From positions 186,001 to 250,000 of the forward strand of contig NZ_CP061714.1 of NCBI RefSeq assembly GCF_014764385.1: DNA of 64,000 nucleotides. Reading direction: 5' to 3'. Positions 8,034 to 22,352 of this stretch are shown in pieces. Position numbers and translations under genes: made by a program. The stretch's first letter is position 1; the number at the start of each line of letters is the position of its first letter. This DNA comes from Luteimonas sp. MC1825 (GTDB lineage: Bacteria; Pseudomonadota; Gammaproteobacteria; Xanthomonadales; Xanthomonadaceae). The notes below the pieces were generated by a model. That model searched no databases, had not been told where the DNA came from, and saw only the letters and a list, made by a program, of their open reading frames with translations.

Positions 8034-8753
8034 TCACCAGCCGGGCCGGGCCTGCGCGGGCAGGCTGGCGGCGAGCGCGGCGAGCACTTCGGACCTGTGC
8101 GTTTCGATGAAGAAGTGACCGCCGGCAAAGGCCTGCAGCGCGAATGCGCCGGTGGTCGCGTTGCGCCACGCGGCGAGCGTGTCGCCCGGCGTGCTGGGGT
8201 CGGCGCTGCCGGCGAACACCGTGACCGGGCAGTCCAGTACCGCACCCGGCGCGTAGTGGTAGTCGTCGAGCAGGCACAGGTCGGCGCGCAGCGCGGGCAG
8301 CACCACGGCGCGGATATCCGGATGCGACAGGCTGGTGCCGAGGCTGCCGAACCTGCGGTCCGTCGCGGCCAGCAACGCATCGTCGCCCGCGGGCCAGGCG
8401 GGTACCGGCGGGTCCGGTGCGCGTCCAGGCCAGGGCCGCGCCGACACGAACAGGTGGTCGATCGGCGACGTCCCGCGCCGCTGCAGCGCGTGCGCCAGGT
8501 CGAACCCGATCACGGCACCGAGGCTGTGCCCGAAGATCGCGGTGCGTTGCGGGGGCAGGGCGTCGATCGCGGCCAGCAGCGCATCGCGCATGGCTGCCCA
8601 GTCGACCAGCGGCGGATCGGCCAGCCTGTCCTCGCGCGCCGGCAACTGCACGGCGAATGCTTCCACGTGCGCCGGCAGCGCGTCGCCCCAGCCGCGGAAC
8701 ACGCCCGCCCCCGCGCCGGCGAACGGCAGGCACAACAGCCGCAGGGTGGCCAT
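8034..8753 (-). CDS. Type II thioesterase (GrsT/RifR-like)
   Basis: The 239-residue product is an external thioesterase that removes mis-primed or stalled acyl groups from carrier proteins of NRPS and PKS enzymes. Ser77 ('FGHSLGA'), Asp185 ('AGSADPSTPG') and His213 ('FAGGHFFIE') form the triad. The opening 'LRLLCLPFAGAGAGVFRGW' is the standard N-terminus of the family and supports the ATG at 8753 over an upstream start. It is transcribed away from the PKS-NRPS operon, so it shares a 216-base divergent promoter region with the FkbH-like gene. A proofreading role in this cluster is the simplest reading. Confidence 0.92.
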   Translation of the reverse strand: MATLRLLCLPFAGAGAGVFRGWGDALPAHVEAFAVQLPAREDRLADPPLVDWAAMRDALLAAIDALPPQRTAIFGHSLGAVIGFDLAHALQRRGTSPIDHLFVSARPWPGRAPDPPVPAWPAGDDALLAATDRRFGSLGTSLSHPDIRAVVLPALRADLCLLDDYHYAPGAVLDCPVTVFAGSADPSTPGDTLAAWRNATTGAFALQAFAGGHFFIETHRSEVLAALAASLPAQARPGW

Positions 8754-8969
8754 TGGCCGCGGTGCCAGGCACTTCAGCCGCACGCTCACGCACACGCACC
8801 GGTGAAGCAAACCATGCGCACCTGCTGTGTCCTGTCGCGGCCCGGAACCGCGTTTTCCTGATCATACCTGCAGCTCCGCCGCCAGCCGCGCGCCAGGACG
8901 CACCCCCGGTTCCGCATCGCGAAGCGCCGCCGCGGATGGCAGGCGCGTCGCCATCGCCAAGGGGGAAAG
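8754..8969. promoter_or_regulatory. Divergent intergenic region driving thioesterase and PKS-NRPS operon
   Basis: This 216-base gap separates the starts of two divergent transcription units, so both promoters should lie here. The stretch around 8862-8880 (GTTTTCCTGATCATACC) is locally AT-rich and is the likeliest promoter position for the plus-strand operon, but I cannot assign clear -35 and -10 boxes. A strong ribosome-binding site (AAGGGGGAAAG) sits directly before the ATG at 8970. No gene is visible in the gap. Confidence 0.5.
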
Positions 8970-11111
8970 ATGTCACTGGCGCGACCCGTAATCGCCTTGT
9001 CCGGCACCTGGACGCTCGACCCGCTGGCTCCGGTCGTCGGCTACTGGTTCGACCTGCTGCACGTGGATGCCGACGTGCGCCTCGCGCCGTATGCGCAGGT
9101 GTTCCAGCAGTTGCTGGATCCCGACAGCACGCTGCGCCGCAACCACGCCGGCGCCAACGTCGTGTGCCTGCGCTGGGAGGACCTGCTGCCGCACGGCAAC
9201 GCCACCGGCGCCGACACGCCGGCGCTGCTTGCCGCGCGCATCGACGAGTTGCACGCCGCGATCACCGTGCTGCCGCATCACGTGCCCTGCCTGGTGGTTG
9301 TCGGCCCGGGCGATGCGGCGAACCGCGTGTTCAACGAGGCGACGCGCGCGCTGTCGGCGCGCCTGGCGGGCATCCCGGAGGTGCACGTGCAGGATGGCGC
9401 CGACGCCATGGCGCGCTATCGCGTGGGGCGCGTGCAGGACGCGGCCTCCGACCGCTTCGGCCATGTCCCCTATACCGGCGACGCACTGGTCGCGCTGGGC
9501 ACCGCCATCGCGCGCTGGTATGCGGCACGCGTGCGCCCGCCGATCAAGCTGTTCGCGGTGGATGCCGACCACACGCTGTGGTCGGGCGTGGTGGGCGAGC
9601 AGGGCGTCGACGGGCTCCGCGTCGACCCTGGCCATCTCGCGCTGCAGCGTGCGCTGGCCGCGCAGGCCGGTGCCGGCGCACTGCTGGGCCTGCTCAGCAA
9701 GAACGAGGAGGCCGACCTGCGCGCGGTATTCACGCAGCGCCACGACCTCGCGCTGGGTTGGCAGGATTTCATCGCGCATCGCGTCGACTGGAATCCGAAG
9801 CCGGACCACCTGCGCGACATCGCCGCCGCGCTCGGGATCGGCCTGGACAGCGTGGTGTTCCTCGACGACAACCCGCTGGAATGCGCCCAGATGCGTGCCG
9901 CATCGCCGTCCACGTTGACCGTGCGCGTGCCCGAAGATCCGCAGCGCCTCGAAGCCTTCGTCGAGCACCTGTGGTTGTTTGACCGCCACGCGGTGACCGC
10001 CGAGGACCGCGACCGCGCGGCCATGTACCGCGACAACGCCGCGCGCGCCGATGTATTGCGTGGCACGACATCGCTGCAGGCGTTCCTCGACGGGCTCGAG
10101 CTGGTCGTCGACATCGACCCGCCGCGTCCGGGCGATCTGCCGCGCCTGTCGCAGCTGACCCGGCGCACCAACCAGTTCAATGCCAGCCTGCTGCGGCTGC
10201 AGGAAGGCGAGCTGGCCGCGACCGGCGCGCACGCGTTCCACCGCGGCGTGCGCGCACGGGACCGCTTCGGCGACTACGGCCTGGTCGGACAGCTGCGCGC
10301 GTCGCCGCAGGGTGGCTGCCTGCTGGTGGACCTGTTCATGCTCAGCTGCCGGGCGCTTGGCCGCGGCATCGAGCACCGCATGCTGGCGGCCGCGGGCGCG
10401 CACGCGCAGGCGCTGGGCCTGGCGGAGGTTGCCGTGCGCTTCACTGCCGGCGAACGCAACACCCCGGTGCGGCGCTTCCTGGAAACGGCCTTCTCTACCG
10501 CAGCGGATGGCGACGCCTGCGTGTTCCGCATGCCGGCGTCGCAGGCTGCGGCGGTCGCGTTCGATGCCTCGGCCACCGACAACGGCGATATCGACGACGG
10601 CGCGCCGGTGGCCGCGGCGCTGTCCGTGCCGGCGGCCAATGCGGCCCGCGACGGCGGGGCGGTCTACGAACACATCGCCCACCACCTGGCCACGGCCGCC
10701 GATATCGGGCGTGCCATCGCCGCGCGTTCGCAGCCGCGCCCGGCGCTGGCGACGGGCTTCATCGCGCCCGCGCCGGGCCTGGAACATGCGATCGCGGCGA
10801 TCTGGCGCGAGGTGTTGCGCATCGACGCGGCCGGCGCGCAGGACCCGTTCCGCGAGCTCGGCGGCAAGTCCATCCATCTCGTCCAGGTGCACCGGCTGCT
10901 GCTCGAGCGGCTCGGGATCGACGTCGACATCACCACGTTGTTCCAGCACCCCACCGTGGCCTCGCTGGCCGCACACCTGTCCACCCGTTCCGCGCCAGCC
11001 GGCGTCGACGCCGCGCAGCAGCGCGGCCGGCGCATGCGCGAGGCGCACGCGCGGGCCGCGCTGCTGGCCGCGGCGCGGAAACACCGCCTCGGCAATGGAG
11101 AACCCGCATGA
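8970..11111 (+). CDS. FkbH-like HAD-superfamily protein with C-terminal acyl carrier domain
   Basis: FkbH-type enzymes take a three-carbon glycolytic phosphate, classically 1,3-bisphosphoglycerate, dephosphorylate it and load it on a carrier protein as a glyceryl (sometimes lactyl) unit. This 713-residue protein has an uncharacterised N-terminal 185 residues, then the HAD phosphatase core. HAD motif I is 'VDADHTLW' (Asp198, Asp200), motif II 'LLSKNEE' (Ser243, Lys244) and motif IV 'FLDDNPLE' (Asp299, Asp300). A GNAT-like region typical of FkbH ('LTRRTNQFN', 'DRFGDYGLVG') follows. The C-terminus carries an ACP with phosphopantetheine Ser634 in 'LGGKSIHL'. No glyceryl-ACP oxidase genes (FkbI/FkbK type) are nearby, so a starter-unit role is more likely than hydroxymalonyl extender supply. 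The stop overlaps the KS-AT start (ATGA). Confidence 0.88.
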   Translation: MSLARPVIALSGTWTLDPLAPVVGYWFDLLHVDADVRLAPYAQVFQQLLDPDSTLRRNHAGANVVCLRWEDLLPHGNATGADTPALLAARIDELHAAITVLPHHVPCLVVVGPGDAANRVFNEATRALSARLAGIPEVHVQDGADAMARYRVGRVQDAASDRFGHVPYTGDALVALGTAIARWYAARVRPPIKLFAVDADHTLWSGVVGEQGVDGLRVDPGHLALQRALAAQAGAGALLGLLSKNEEADLRAVFTQRHDLALGWQDFIAHRVDWNPKPDHLRDIAAALGIGLDSVVFLDDNPLECAQMRAASPSTLTVRVPEDPQRLEAFVEHLWLFDRHAVTAEDRDRAAMYRDNAARADVLRGTTSLQAFLDGLELVVDIDPPRPGDLPRLSQLTRRTNQFNASLLRLQEGELAATGAHAFHRGVRARDRFGDYGLVGQLRASPQGGCLLVDLFMLSCRALGRGIEHRMLAAAGAHAQALGLAEVAVRFTAGERNTPVRRFLETAFSTAADGDACVFRMPASQAAAVAFDASATDNGDIDDGAPVAAALSVPAANAARDGGAVYEHIAHHLATAADIGRAIAARSQPRPALATGFIAPAPGLEHAIAAIWREVLRIDAAGAQDPFRELGGKSIHLVQVHRLLLERLGIDVDITTLFQHPTVASLAAHLSTRSAPAGVDAAQQRGRRMREAHARAALLAAARKHRLGNGEPA

Positions 11112-13972
11112 GCCATGAAGGCATCGCCATCGTCGGCATGTCCGGGCGTTTCCCGGGCGCGCCCGACGTGGACACGTTCTGGAAGAACATCAAGGACGGC
11201 GTGGAGTCGGTGACGCACTTCGATCCGTCGGAACTCGAGATCCCGCTGGCGCCGGATACCGGCGACGACCCCAATGCACGCTACATCTGCGCCAAGGGCA
11301 TCCTCGACGACGTCGACATGTTCGACGCGCGCTTCTTCGGCTACCTGCCGCGCGAGGCGGAGCTGATGGATCCACAGCACCGCATGTTCCTGGAAATCTG
11401 CTGGGAGGCGATGGAGCGCGCGGGCCACGACCCGCAGCGGTATCCCGGTGCCGTCGGTGTCTATGCCGGCTGCTACATGGATACCTACCTGCTGTGGAAC
11501 CTGTGCTCGGATCCGACCTTCCTGGCGCGGTTCGTGGAATCCATCCAGGTCGGTTCGCTGCAGACCGAACTCGGCAACGACAAGGATTACCTGGCCACGC
11601 GCGTGGCCTTCAAGCTCGGCCTGCGCGGCCCGGCGATGACGCTGCAGACCGCGTGCTCGACATCGCTGGTCGCCATCGCAACCGCCTGCCAGGCGCTGGC
11701 GTCCTACCAGTGCGACATGGCGCTGGCCGGCGGCGTGACCATCGTGCTGCCGCAGAAGAAGGGCTACTTCTACCGCGAAGGCAGCATGCTGTCGGCGGAC
11801 GGCCACTGCCGCACGTTCGACGAGCAGGCCGCCGGCACGGTGTTCAGCAACGGCGCGGCGGTGGTGCTGCTGAAGCGCGTCGAGGACGCCATCGCCGACG
11901 GCGACCGCATCTACGCCGTGGTCCGTGGCTTCGCCGTCAACAACGACGGTGCCGGCAAGGTCAGCTACACCGCACCCAGTGTCGACGGACAGGCGGACGT
12001 GATCTCGATGGCGCTGGCGGCCGGCGACATCGACGCGCGCAGCATCGGCTATGTCGAGGCGCACGGCACGGCCACGCCGATGGGCGACCCGATCGAGATC
12101 GCCGGCCTCACTGCCGCCTACCGCGCGCACACCCTGGACCACCAGTACTGCGCGATCGGGTCGCTGAAGGCCAACCTGGGCCATCTCGACGTGTCCTCCG
12201 GCGCGATCGGCCTGATCAAGACCGCGCTGTCGGTGGACGAGAACCTGCTGGTGCCGTCGATCAACTTCACCCGGCCCAACCCGAAGATCGATTTCGCGCA
12301 GAGCCCGTTCTACGTCAACACCGAACTCAAGCCCTGGCCGCAGGCGCCGTGGCCGCGGCGCGCCGGCATCAGCTCCTTCGGCGTCGGCGGCACCAATGCG
12401 CACCTCGTGGTGGAGCAGGCGCCCGAGCCGCCACCCGAAGGAAACCGTCGTTCGCACGCCCTGCTGCTGCTGTCGGCGCGCAGCAAGGAGGCGTTGGCGG
12501 CGCAGGCCACGCGCCTCGCGGACTGGTTGGAGGCGAATCCCGCGGCCTCGCTCGACGACGTCGCCTACACGCTGCAGGTCGGGCGCCAGCAGTTCGAGCA
12601 TCGCCGCATCGTGGTCGCCGCCGAGGTCGCGGAAGCCGCAGTGAAGCTGCGGGCCGCGCCGACACCGGTGGAGGCGGCGAGCCTGAAAGCGTCCGCGAAG
12701 GCGATCACCTTCATGTTCCCCGGCCAGGGCGCGCAATATCCCGGCATGGCGCGCGAGCTGTACGCCAGCGAGCCGCTGTTCCGCGAGGTGATCGACCGCT
12801 GCGGCGCGGCGCTGTGCGAGGCGGGCGCGGCGGAGCAGGATCCGCGGCCGCTCCTGCTGTGGGATGCGCAGGCGTCGCCCCTGGATGCCGCGCAGGCGAC
12901 CGCCGCGCTTGCGCAGACCGCGATCGCGCAGCCGGCGATCTTCGTGATGGAAATGGCGCTGGCCACGCTGCTTGGCAGCTGGGGCGTGAAGCCGGATGCG
13001 GCGCTCGGACACAGCGTCGGCGAGTTCGCGGCGGCGTGCATGGCCGGGGTATTCGCGCTGGACGACGCGGTGCGGCTGGTCGCGACCCGCGGCCGCCTGA
13101 TGCAGGCGCAGCCTCGCGGCACGATGCTGGCGATCCGCGCGCCGCGCGAACAGGTCGAGCCGCGGTTGCCACGGGATGTGGCGATCGCCGCGGTCAACGC
13201 GCCCGGGCTGGTCGTGGTGAGCGGCCCGGTCGGTGCCGTGGATGGCCTGGCGAAGGCATTGGCGGCCGAGGACATCCAGGCCACCCCGCTGCTCACTTCG
13301 CACGCATTCCATTCGCGGATGATGGCGCCGGCACGCGCCCCGCTGGTCGAAGCGGTCGCTGCGGTCTCGTCCCGCGCGGCATCGCTCCCGCTGGTCTCCA
13401 CCGCGACCGGCGCCACGATCGACGCCGAAGGCTTCCGCGATCCGGGCTACTGGGGCGATCAGCTGATGCGTCCGGTGCTGTTCGCCGATGCCAGCGCGAC
13501 GGCCGCCGCGGACGGGGCGCTGCTGCTGGAGGTGGGGCCGGGCCGCACGCTGACGACGCTCGCCAGGCAATCGCTGGACAAGCCCGGGCCGCTGGCGGTC
13601 CTCCCCTGCCTCGGCCCGGTGCAGGCGCCCGGCTCGGATGTGCAGAACCTGCTGCAGGCGGTCGGCCAGCTGTGGCTGGCCGGCGTACAGCCCGACTGGG
13701 CGGCGCTGCAGCCCGGCCGCCGCCGCCGGGTGCCGCTGCCGACATACCCGTTCGAGCGCAAACGCTTCTGGGTCCAGCCGATTCCGCCCGGCCCGGCCAC
13801 GCAGCCCGTGCCCCGGGCGGCTGCCGGGGGCAGCGCCGTTACCGGCGCCCGGCCGGCAGCGGTGGGGGTCCCGAGCGACGTCGAGCAGCTGATCCGCATG
13901 CAACTGGCCCTGATTTCCGAGCAGCTGGGCGTGATCGGCGGGCTGGGCGGGACCGGTCGCGGCGACCGATGA
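11108..13972 (+). CDS. Type I polyketide synthase, KS-AT
   Basis: This 954-residue module fragment performs one chain extension. The ketosynthase (1-435) has Cys183 in 'TACSTS', His319 in 'EAHGTATPMGD' and His359 in 'NLGHLD'. The acyltransferase (about 533-830) has 'GQGAQYPG', Ser636 in 'GHSVGEF' and His735 in 'HAFHS'. The HAFH form is the usual signature for malonyl-CoA. The post-AT 'PLPTYPFERKRFW' linker is intact and the protein ends with a Gln/Leu-rich helix that may dock to the next protein. There is no KR, DH, ER or ACP, so the product stays a beta-ketoacyl chain and is handed to the ACP of the next gene. Its start overlaps the preceding stop (ATGA). Confidence 0.95.
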   Translation: MSHEGIAIVGMSGRFPGAPDVDTFWKNIKDGVESVTHFDPSELEIPLAPDTGDDPNARYICAKGILDDVDMFDARFFGYLPREAELMDPQHRMFLEICWEAMERAGHDPQRYPGAVGVYAGCYMDTYLLWNLCSDPTFLARFVESIQVGSLQTELGNDKDYLATRVAFKLGLRGPAMTLQTACSTSLVAIATACQALASYQCDMALAGGVTIVLPQKKGYFYREGSMLSADGHCRTFDEQAAGTVFSNGAAVVLLKRVEDAIADGDRIYAVVRGFAVNNDGAGKVSYTAPSVDGQADVISMALAAGDIDARSIGYVEAHGTATPMGDPIEIAGLTAAYRAHTLDHQYCAIGSLKANLGHLDVSSGAIGLIKTALSVDENLLVPSINFTRPNPKIDFAQSPFYVNTELKPWPQAPWPRRAGISSFGVGGTNAHLVVEQAPEPPPEGNRRSHALLLLSARSKEALAAQATRLADWLEANPAASLDDVAYTLQVGRQQFEHRRIVVAAEVAEAAVKLRAAPTPVEAASLKASAKAITFMFPGQGAQYPGMARELYASEPLFREVIDRCGAALCEAGAAEQDPRPLLLWDAQASPLDAAQATAALAQTAIAQPAIFVMEMALATLLGSWGVKPDAALGHSVGEFAAACMAGVFALDDAVRLVATRGRLMQAQPRGTMLAIRAPREQVEPRLPRDVAIAAVNAPGLVVVSGPVGAVDGLAKALAAEDIQATPLLTSHAFHSRMMAPARAPLVEAVAAVSSRAASLPLVSTATGATIDAEGFRDPGYWGDQLMRPVLFADASATAAADGALLLEVGPGRTLTTLARQSLDKPGPLAVLPCLGPVQAPGSDVQNLLQAVGQLWLAGVQPDWAALQPGRRRRVPLPTYPFERKRFWVQPIPPGPATQPVPRAAAGGSAVTGARPAAVGVPSDVEQLIRMQLALISEQLGVIGGLGGTGRGDR

Positions 13973-14010
13973 CGTTGTTGACATTGATGGAACAGGATCC
14001 GGAGAGGTAG
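13969..14010 (+). CDS. Possible 13-residue relay peptide between PKS genes
   Basis: An ATG at 13969 overlaps the KS-AT stop codon as ATGA and opens a 13-codon frame that ends in TAG at 14008-14010, two bases before the ATG of the next large gene. The Shine-Dalgarno of that gene (GGAGAGG) lies inside the mini-frame. Its likely use, if any, is to pass ribosomes across the only non-overlapping junction in the operon; the peptide itself looks meaningless. Confidence 0.3.
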   Translation: MTLLTLMEQDPER

Positions 14011-14012
14011 GC

Positions 14013-17000
14013 ATGGGGACGATTGGGCAGTTGCGGGTCGCGAAGATCGTCGATCGCCTGCGGGCAGTGGCAGCCGACCTCTCCGGTTACGAGCCGGCCG
14101 ATCTGGTGGAGACGACCACGTTCCTCGACCTCGGCTTCGACTCGCTGTTCCTGACCCAGCTTGCTTCGGCGTTCCAGGGCGAATACGGGGTCAAGATCAC
14201 CTTTCGCCAACTGTTCGACGAGCTGCCCACGCTGCATGCGATGGCCGAACACCTCGACCGCACCTTGCCGCCGGATGCCGTGCCTGTGCATGCACCGGGC
14301 GCTGCCACGGCCGCACCGGTCGAGGCGATGTCCGGCGAAGGCGTCGTGGCGGAGCGCGTGCCCGCGGTCGAGCCGCCCGCATTGGCGATGACGGATTTCG
14401 CCGCGTCGTTCGCGGCAGTGTCGAATGCCCTGCCTGGTTCCGCAGGCGGGTTGCAGGACGTGATGGCGCAGCAACTGCTGCTCATGTCGCAGCAGATCCA
14501 GCTGTTGCAGGCGCTCAAGGGCGCCGCGTTGCCGCATGCAGCGCCAGTGGCCGCACCCGCTGCCGCCGCCGCACCGCAACCCGCGGACGTCGCCGTCGCG
14601 CCGCATCCGGCTGCGACACCGCAGGGCGGGACCGCCGCCGCCGCGTCGGCCATGCCAAAGGGCTTCGGGCCGCAGGTCAGCCGCGAAGAGCGCGTGCTCA
14701 CGCGCCGCCAGCGCGAGCACATCCAGCGCCTCACCGCGCGCTACAACGCGCGCACCATGGGCTCCAAGCGGCACGTGCAGCAGCATCGCCCGCACCATGC
14801 CGATCCGCGCACCGCCGCGGGCTTCAACCGGTTGTGGAAGGAAATGGTGTATCCGATCGTCATCGAGGGCTCGCACGGCTGCCGCCTGCGCGACATCGAC
14901 GGCAACGAGTACATCGACATCCTCAACGGCTTCGGTCCGAACTTCCTTGGCCACAGCCCGTCGTTCATCTCCGACGCGCTGAAGGCGCAGCTCGACAAGG
15001 GCATCGAGGTGGGGCCGCAGACGCCGTTGGCCGGCGAGGCCGCCGAGCTGTTCTGCGAGCTCACCGGCATGGACCGCGTCAGCTGGGTCAACACCGGCTC
15101 CGAGGCGGTGCAGGCGGCGATCCGCCTGTCGCGCACCTACACCGGGCGCGAGAAGATCGTGGTGTTCTCGGGCGACTACCACGGCAACTTCGACGAAGTG
15201 CTGGTGCGCGTGACGAAGAACGCCAGCGGCGCGCGCCGCACGTTCCCGCTGGCGCCGGGCATTCCGTTCCGCGCGGTCGAGAACGTGCTCGTGCTCGATT
15301 ACGGCGAAGAGGAATCGCTGGAGATCATCCGCCGCAACGCCGGCGACATCGCCGCGGTGCTGGTGGAGCCGGTGCAGAGCCGGCGCCCGGAGTTCCAGCC
15401 GCACGAGTTCCTGAAGAAGCTGCGCACGCTGACCGAGGACGAAGGCATCGTGCTGGTGTTCGACGAGGTCATCACCGGCTTCCGCATCCGCCCCGGCGGC
15501 GCGCAGGAGTACTACGGCATCAAGGCCGACCTCGCCACCTACGGCAAGATCATCGGCGGCGGCATGCCGATCGGCGTGGTTGCCGGGCGTGCGCGCTTCA
15601 TGGACACCTTCGATGGCGGCCAGTGGCAGTACGGCGACGACTCGTTCCCGGCGGCCGGCGTGACCTTCTTCGCCGGCACCTTCGTGCGCCATCCGCTGGC
15701 GATCGCCGCGGTGCACGCGGCACTCAGGTACATCAAGGCGCAGGGCCCGGCCCTGCAGGACACCGTCAACCGGCGCACCACGTACCTGACCACCGAACTC
15801 AACGGCTTCTTCAAGGAGCGCGGGCTGAAGATCCACATCCCGCACTTCGCCTCGCAGATGTTCATCCGCGTGCAGGAGGAGGGCGAACTGGCGACCCTGC
15901 TGTTCTTCCACCTGCGCGCCCGCGGCATCCATGTGCTGGAGAACTTCCCCAGCTACATGACCGCCGCGCACGGCGACGATGACGTCGAAGCGATCATCGC
16001 CGCGTTCAAGGACAGCATCCTCGAGATGCAGGCTGACGGCCTGCTGCCGGCGCCGCCGGTCGAAGCGCCTGCGCTCGCATGGCGTCGCACGCTGCCGCTC
16101 ACCGATGCGCAGCGCGAGCTCTGGTTCGCCTCGCAGATGGGCGACATGGCGAGCTGCGCGTTCAACGAATCCGACTCCGTGAGGATCGACGGTCCGCTGG
16201 ACGCGGCGCGCTTCGTCGCCGCGGTGGAAACCGCGTTGGGCGAGCAGGAGGCGTTCCGCTACCGTTTCGACGACGAGGGTGCCACGCAGTGGGTCGATGA
16301 CGACGCGACTTTCCAGGTGCCGGTGGTCGACCTGTCCGCCCTTGGCGGAGCCGAACGCCAGCAGCGCATCGACGCCCTGCTCAAGCAGGAGGCGTTGACG
16401 CCGTTCGACCTGGCACGCGGTCCGCTGGTGCGTGCGCAGCTGCTGAAACTCGGGCCGGATTCGCACCTGTTCGTGGTGTACTGCCACCACATCGTGTTCG
16501 ATGGCTATTCCGCCGACGTGCTGCTGGGGCGCATCGCCGAGATCCATGGCGCCGAGCCGGGCAGCGATGTCGATGCCTCCGCCTCGGCCGTCCCGTTCAG
16601 CGCCTACATCCACCTGACGACATCGCCTGCCGCGCGCGCGTCGCAGGCGCAGGCGCTCGAGTACTGGCGCGGCGTTTACGCACGGTTGCCGGAGCCGCTC
16701 GATCTGCCAGTGGATCACTCCAGGCGCGACACGGGCAACCATCGCGGCGCCACGCTGCATCGCGATCTGGATGCCGCGGTGGTCGGCGAGCTCAAGGACG
16801 CGGCCAAGTCGCTCAAGACCAGCCTCAACGTGTTCCTGCTCAGCGGCTTCCAGGCGCTGCTGTCGCGCCTGAGCGCGCAGGAAGACGTGGTGGTGGGCAT
16901 GCCGGTCGCCGGGCAGGCACATACCGGGCTGAAGACGGTGGGCTACTGTGTCAATGCCTTGCCGTTGCGTGCGGCGACGGGCCAGGACAAGCCGTTCCGC

Positions 17001-17428
17001 CAGCTTGTCGCCGAAACGCAGCGGTCCATGTTCGACGCCATCGAGCACCAGGACGTCACGCTGGGGCAACTGGTCCGTGCCCTTCAGGTGCCGCGCGAGG
17101 CGGGGCGGCAGCCGCTGGTCGACGTGGTGTTCAACTACAGCAGGTTCTTCTCGCGGCTCGACCTGCAGGATTGCACGGTCAGCACGCACGAGAACCCGCG
17201 GCAGGCGTTCTACTACGACACGCTGTTCAACATCATCGAACACGATGGGCGCCTGGCGATCGACTGGGACTACAGCGCCGACGTGTTCGACGAACAGACG
17301 ATCTCGCTGTGGATCGACTGCTACCTTGCGCTGCTGCGCGGGGCCGCACGCGACAACGGCCTTGCCATCGGCGCGCTGCCGTTGACGGACGAGGTCGACC
17401 AGGCGGACGCCCGGGTGGCGGAAGCGCG

Positions 17429-17432
<4 letters not shown>
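14013..17432 (+). CDS. Hybrid PKS-NRPS protein: ACP - PLP aminotransferase - condensation domain
   Basis: The 1139-residue protein turns a beta-ketoacyl chain into a beta-amino acyl chain and condenses it with an amino acid. The ACP (1-85) has Ser44 in 'LGFDSLF'. An Ala/Pro linker (90-215) follows. The class III (glutamate semialdehyde type) aminotransferase spans about 220-680, with 'VFDEVITGFR' (Asp484) and PLP Lys512 in 'YGKIIGGGMPIG'. The condensation domain (690-1110) has 'HHIVFDG' at 825-831, with catalytic His826 and Asp830. ACP-AMT-C is the order found in the mycosubtilin/iturin synthases, where it makes beta-amino fatty acids. Here no acyl-CoA ligase is present, and the FkbH protein likely supplies the starter. 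Its stop overlaps the NRPS start (ATGA). Confidence 0.93.
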
Positions 17433-21411
<3,979 letters not shown>

Positions 21412-21415
<4 letters not shown>

Positions 21416-22287
21416 CGACGCTGCCGCTGTCCGGGACCGCGCCGCTGCGCGCGGTGGATCCGCGTCCGGCGAGTGCGGAGGACGGGGTGGAAGAATCCGT
21501 CCATGTGTTCGCCGGGAACCTGGTCGGCGTGCTGACGCAACCCCCTGGAGGCACGCGGGCCCGCGCCGCGCTGGTCCTGCTCAATGCCGGGCTGACGCAC
21601 CGCATGGGGCCTTTCCGCCTGTATGTGCAGATGGCACGCGTGCTGGCCGCGCAGGGCTTCACCGTGTTCCGGTTCGACCAGTCGGGACTTGGCGACAGCG
21701 CGCTGTCCACGCAGGTCACCGCCGGGCGGGTGATGGCGGAGACGACGGCCGCGATGGACCTGGTGACCTCACTTACCGGGGTGCGCGAGTTCGTCCTGGG
21801 CGGCCTGTGCTCCGGCGCCAACGATGCCTTCAACATCGCGCCGGCGGACGCGCGCGTGGCCGGATTGCTGCTGCTGGATGGCGTTGGTTATCGCACTCCC
21901 GGCTACCACCTCCGCCACTACCTGCCACGCCTGCTGCGGCCCGCCAGCATCTGGGGCTATTTCAGGAGGCGCCTGGGTCCGCCCAGGGACACGCCCCCGC
22001 CGGAGCTCGACGACTTCAGCGATTTCCCGACGCGGGCCGAGGCCGCGCGCCGGCTGGAGGCGCTCGATGCGCGCGGCGTGCAGGCGCTGCTGCTCTACAC
22101 CGGCGGGGTTGGCGACTACTACAACCATCGCAGCCAGGCCCGCGCGTGCTTCGGCGCGGTGATGCGCTCGCCAGGAATGGCAACGGACTATTGGCCGGAG
22201 TGCGACCACACGTTCTACCTCCGTGCGCATCGCGAGAAGCTGTTCCACGCCGTTTCGCAGTGGATGCTCGCGCGGTTCGGGGCCTGA
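21412..22287 (+). CDS. Alpha/beta hydrolase with putative Cys nucleophile, last gene of the PKS-NRPS operon
   Basis: The 291-residue protein has an alpha/beta-hydrolase core: 'FRFDQSGLGDSA' (strand 4 loop), a nucleophile elbow 'GGLCSGAND' (130-138) and 'CDHTFY' with His266. In the GxNuxG pattern the nucleophile position is Cys133 rather than Ser, as in dienelactone hydrolases and in the hydrolase proteins linked to exosortase A gene clusters. Translation is coupled to the NRPS (ATGA overlap). With no integrated thioesterase in the assembly line, this enzyme is a candidate for product release, alone or with the hydrolase-like C-terminus of the NRPS. Another possibility is modification of the free product. 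No signal peptide is seen. Confidence 0.8.
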
Positions 22288-22297
22288 GCGGGACCGT

Positions 22298-22321
22298 GCG
22301 ACGCGTCGCTTGGCCGATAAT
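22298..22321 (+). promoter_or_regulatory. Putative oleB promoter: palindrome plus -10 box
   Basis: A perfect 12-bp palindrome GCGACGCGTCGC (22298-22309) precedes a -10-like GATAAT (22316-22321). This -10 box overlaps an in-frame ATG at 22320, which argues that OleB translation begins further down, at 22353. The palindrome would sit in the promoter spacer and could bind a regulator, although 12-bp GC palindromes also occur by chance in this genome. Confidence 0.35.
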
Positions 22322-22352
22322 GGCCTCCCCAGTGACGAGCAAGCACAGCGTG

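Noticed and set aside
10664..14014. A 1116-codon open frame on the minus strand opposite the PKS genes
   Set aside because: It is antisense to PKS and ACP sequences with perfect family motifs, shows repetitive Arg/Gly/His-rich composition and no domain. High GC content produces such frames.
17171..17428. An upstream extension of the NRPS start
   Set aside because: It would lie inside the condensation domain in another frame. The ATG at 17429 overlaps the previous stop exactly as at the other junctions.
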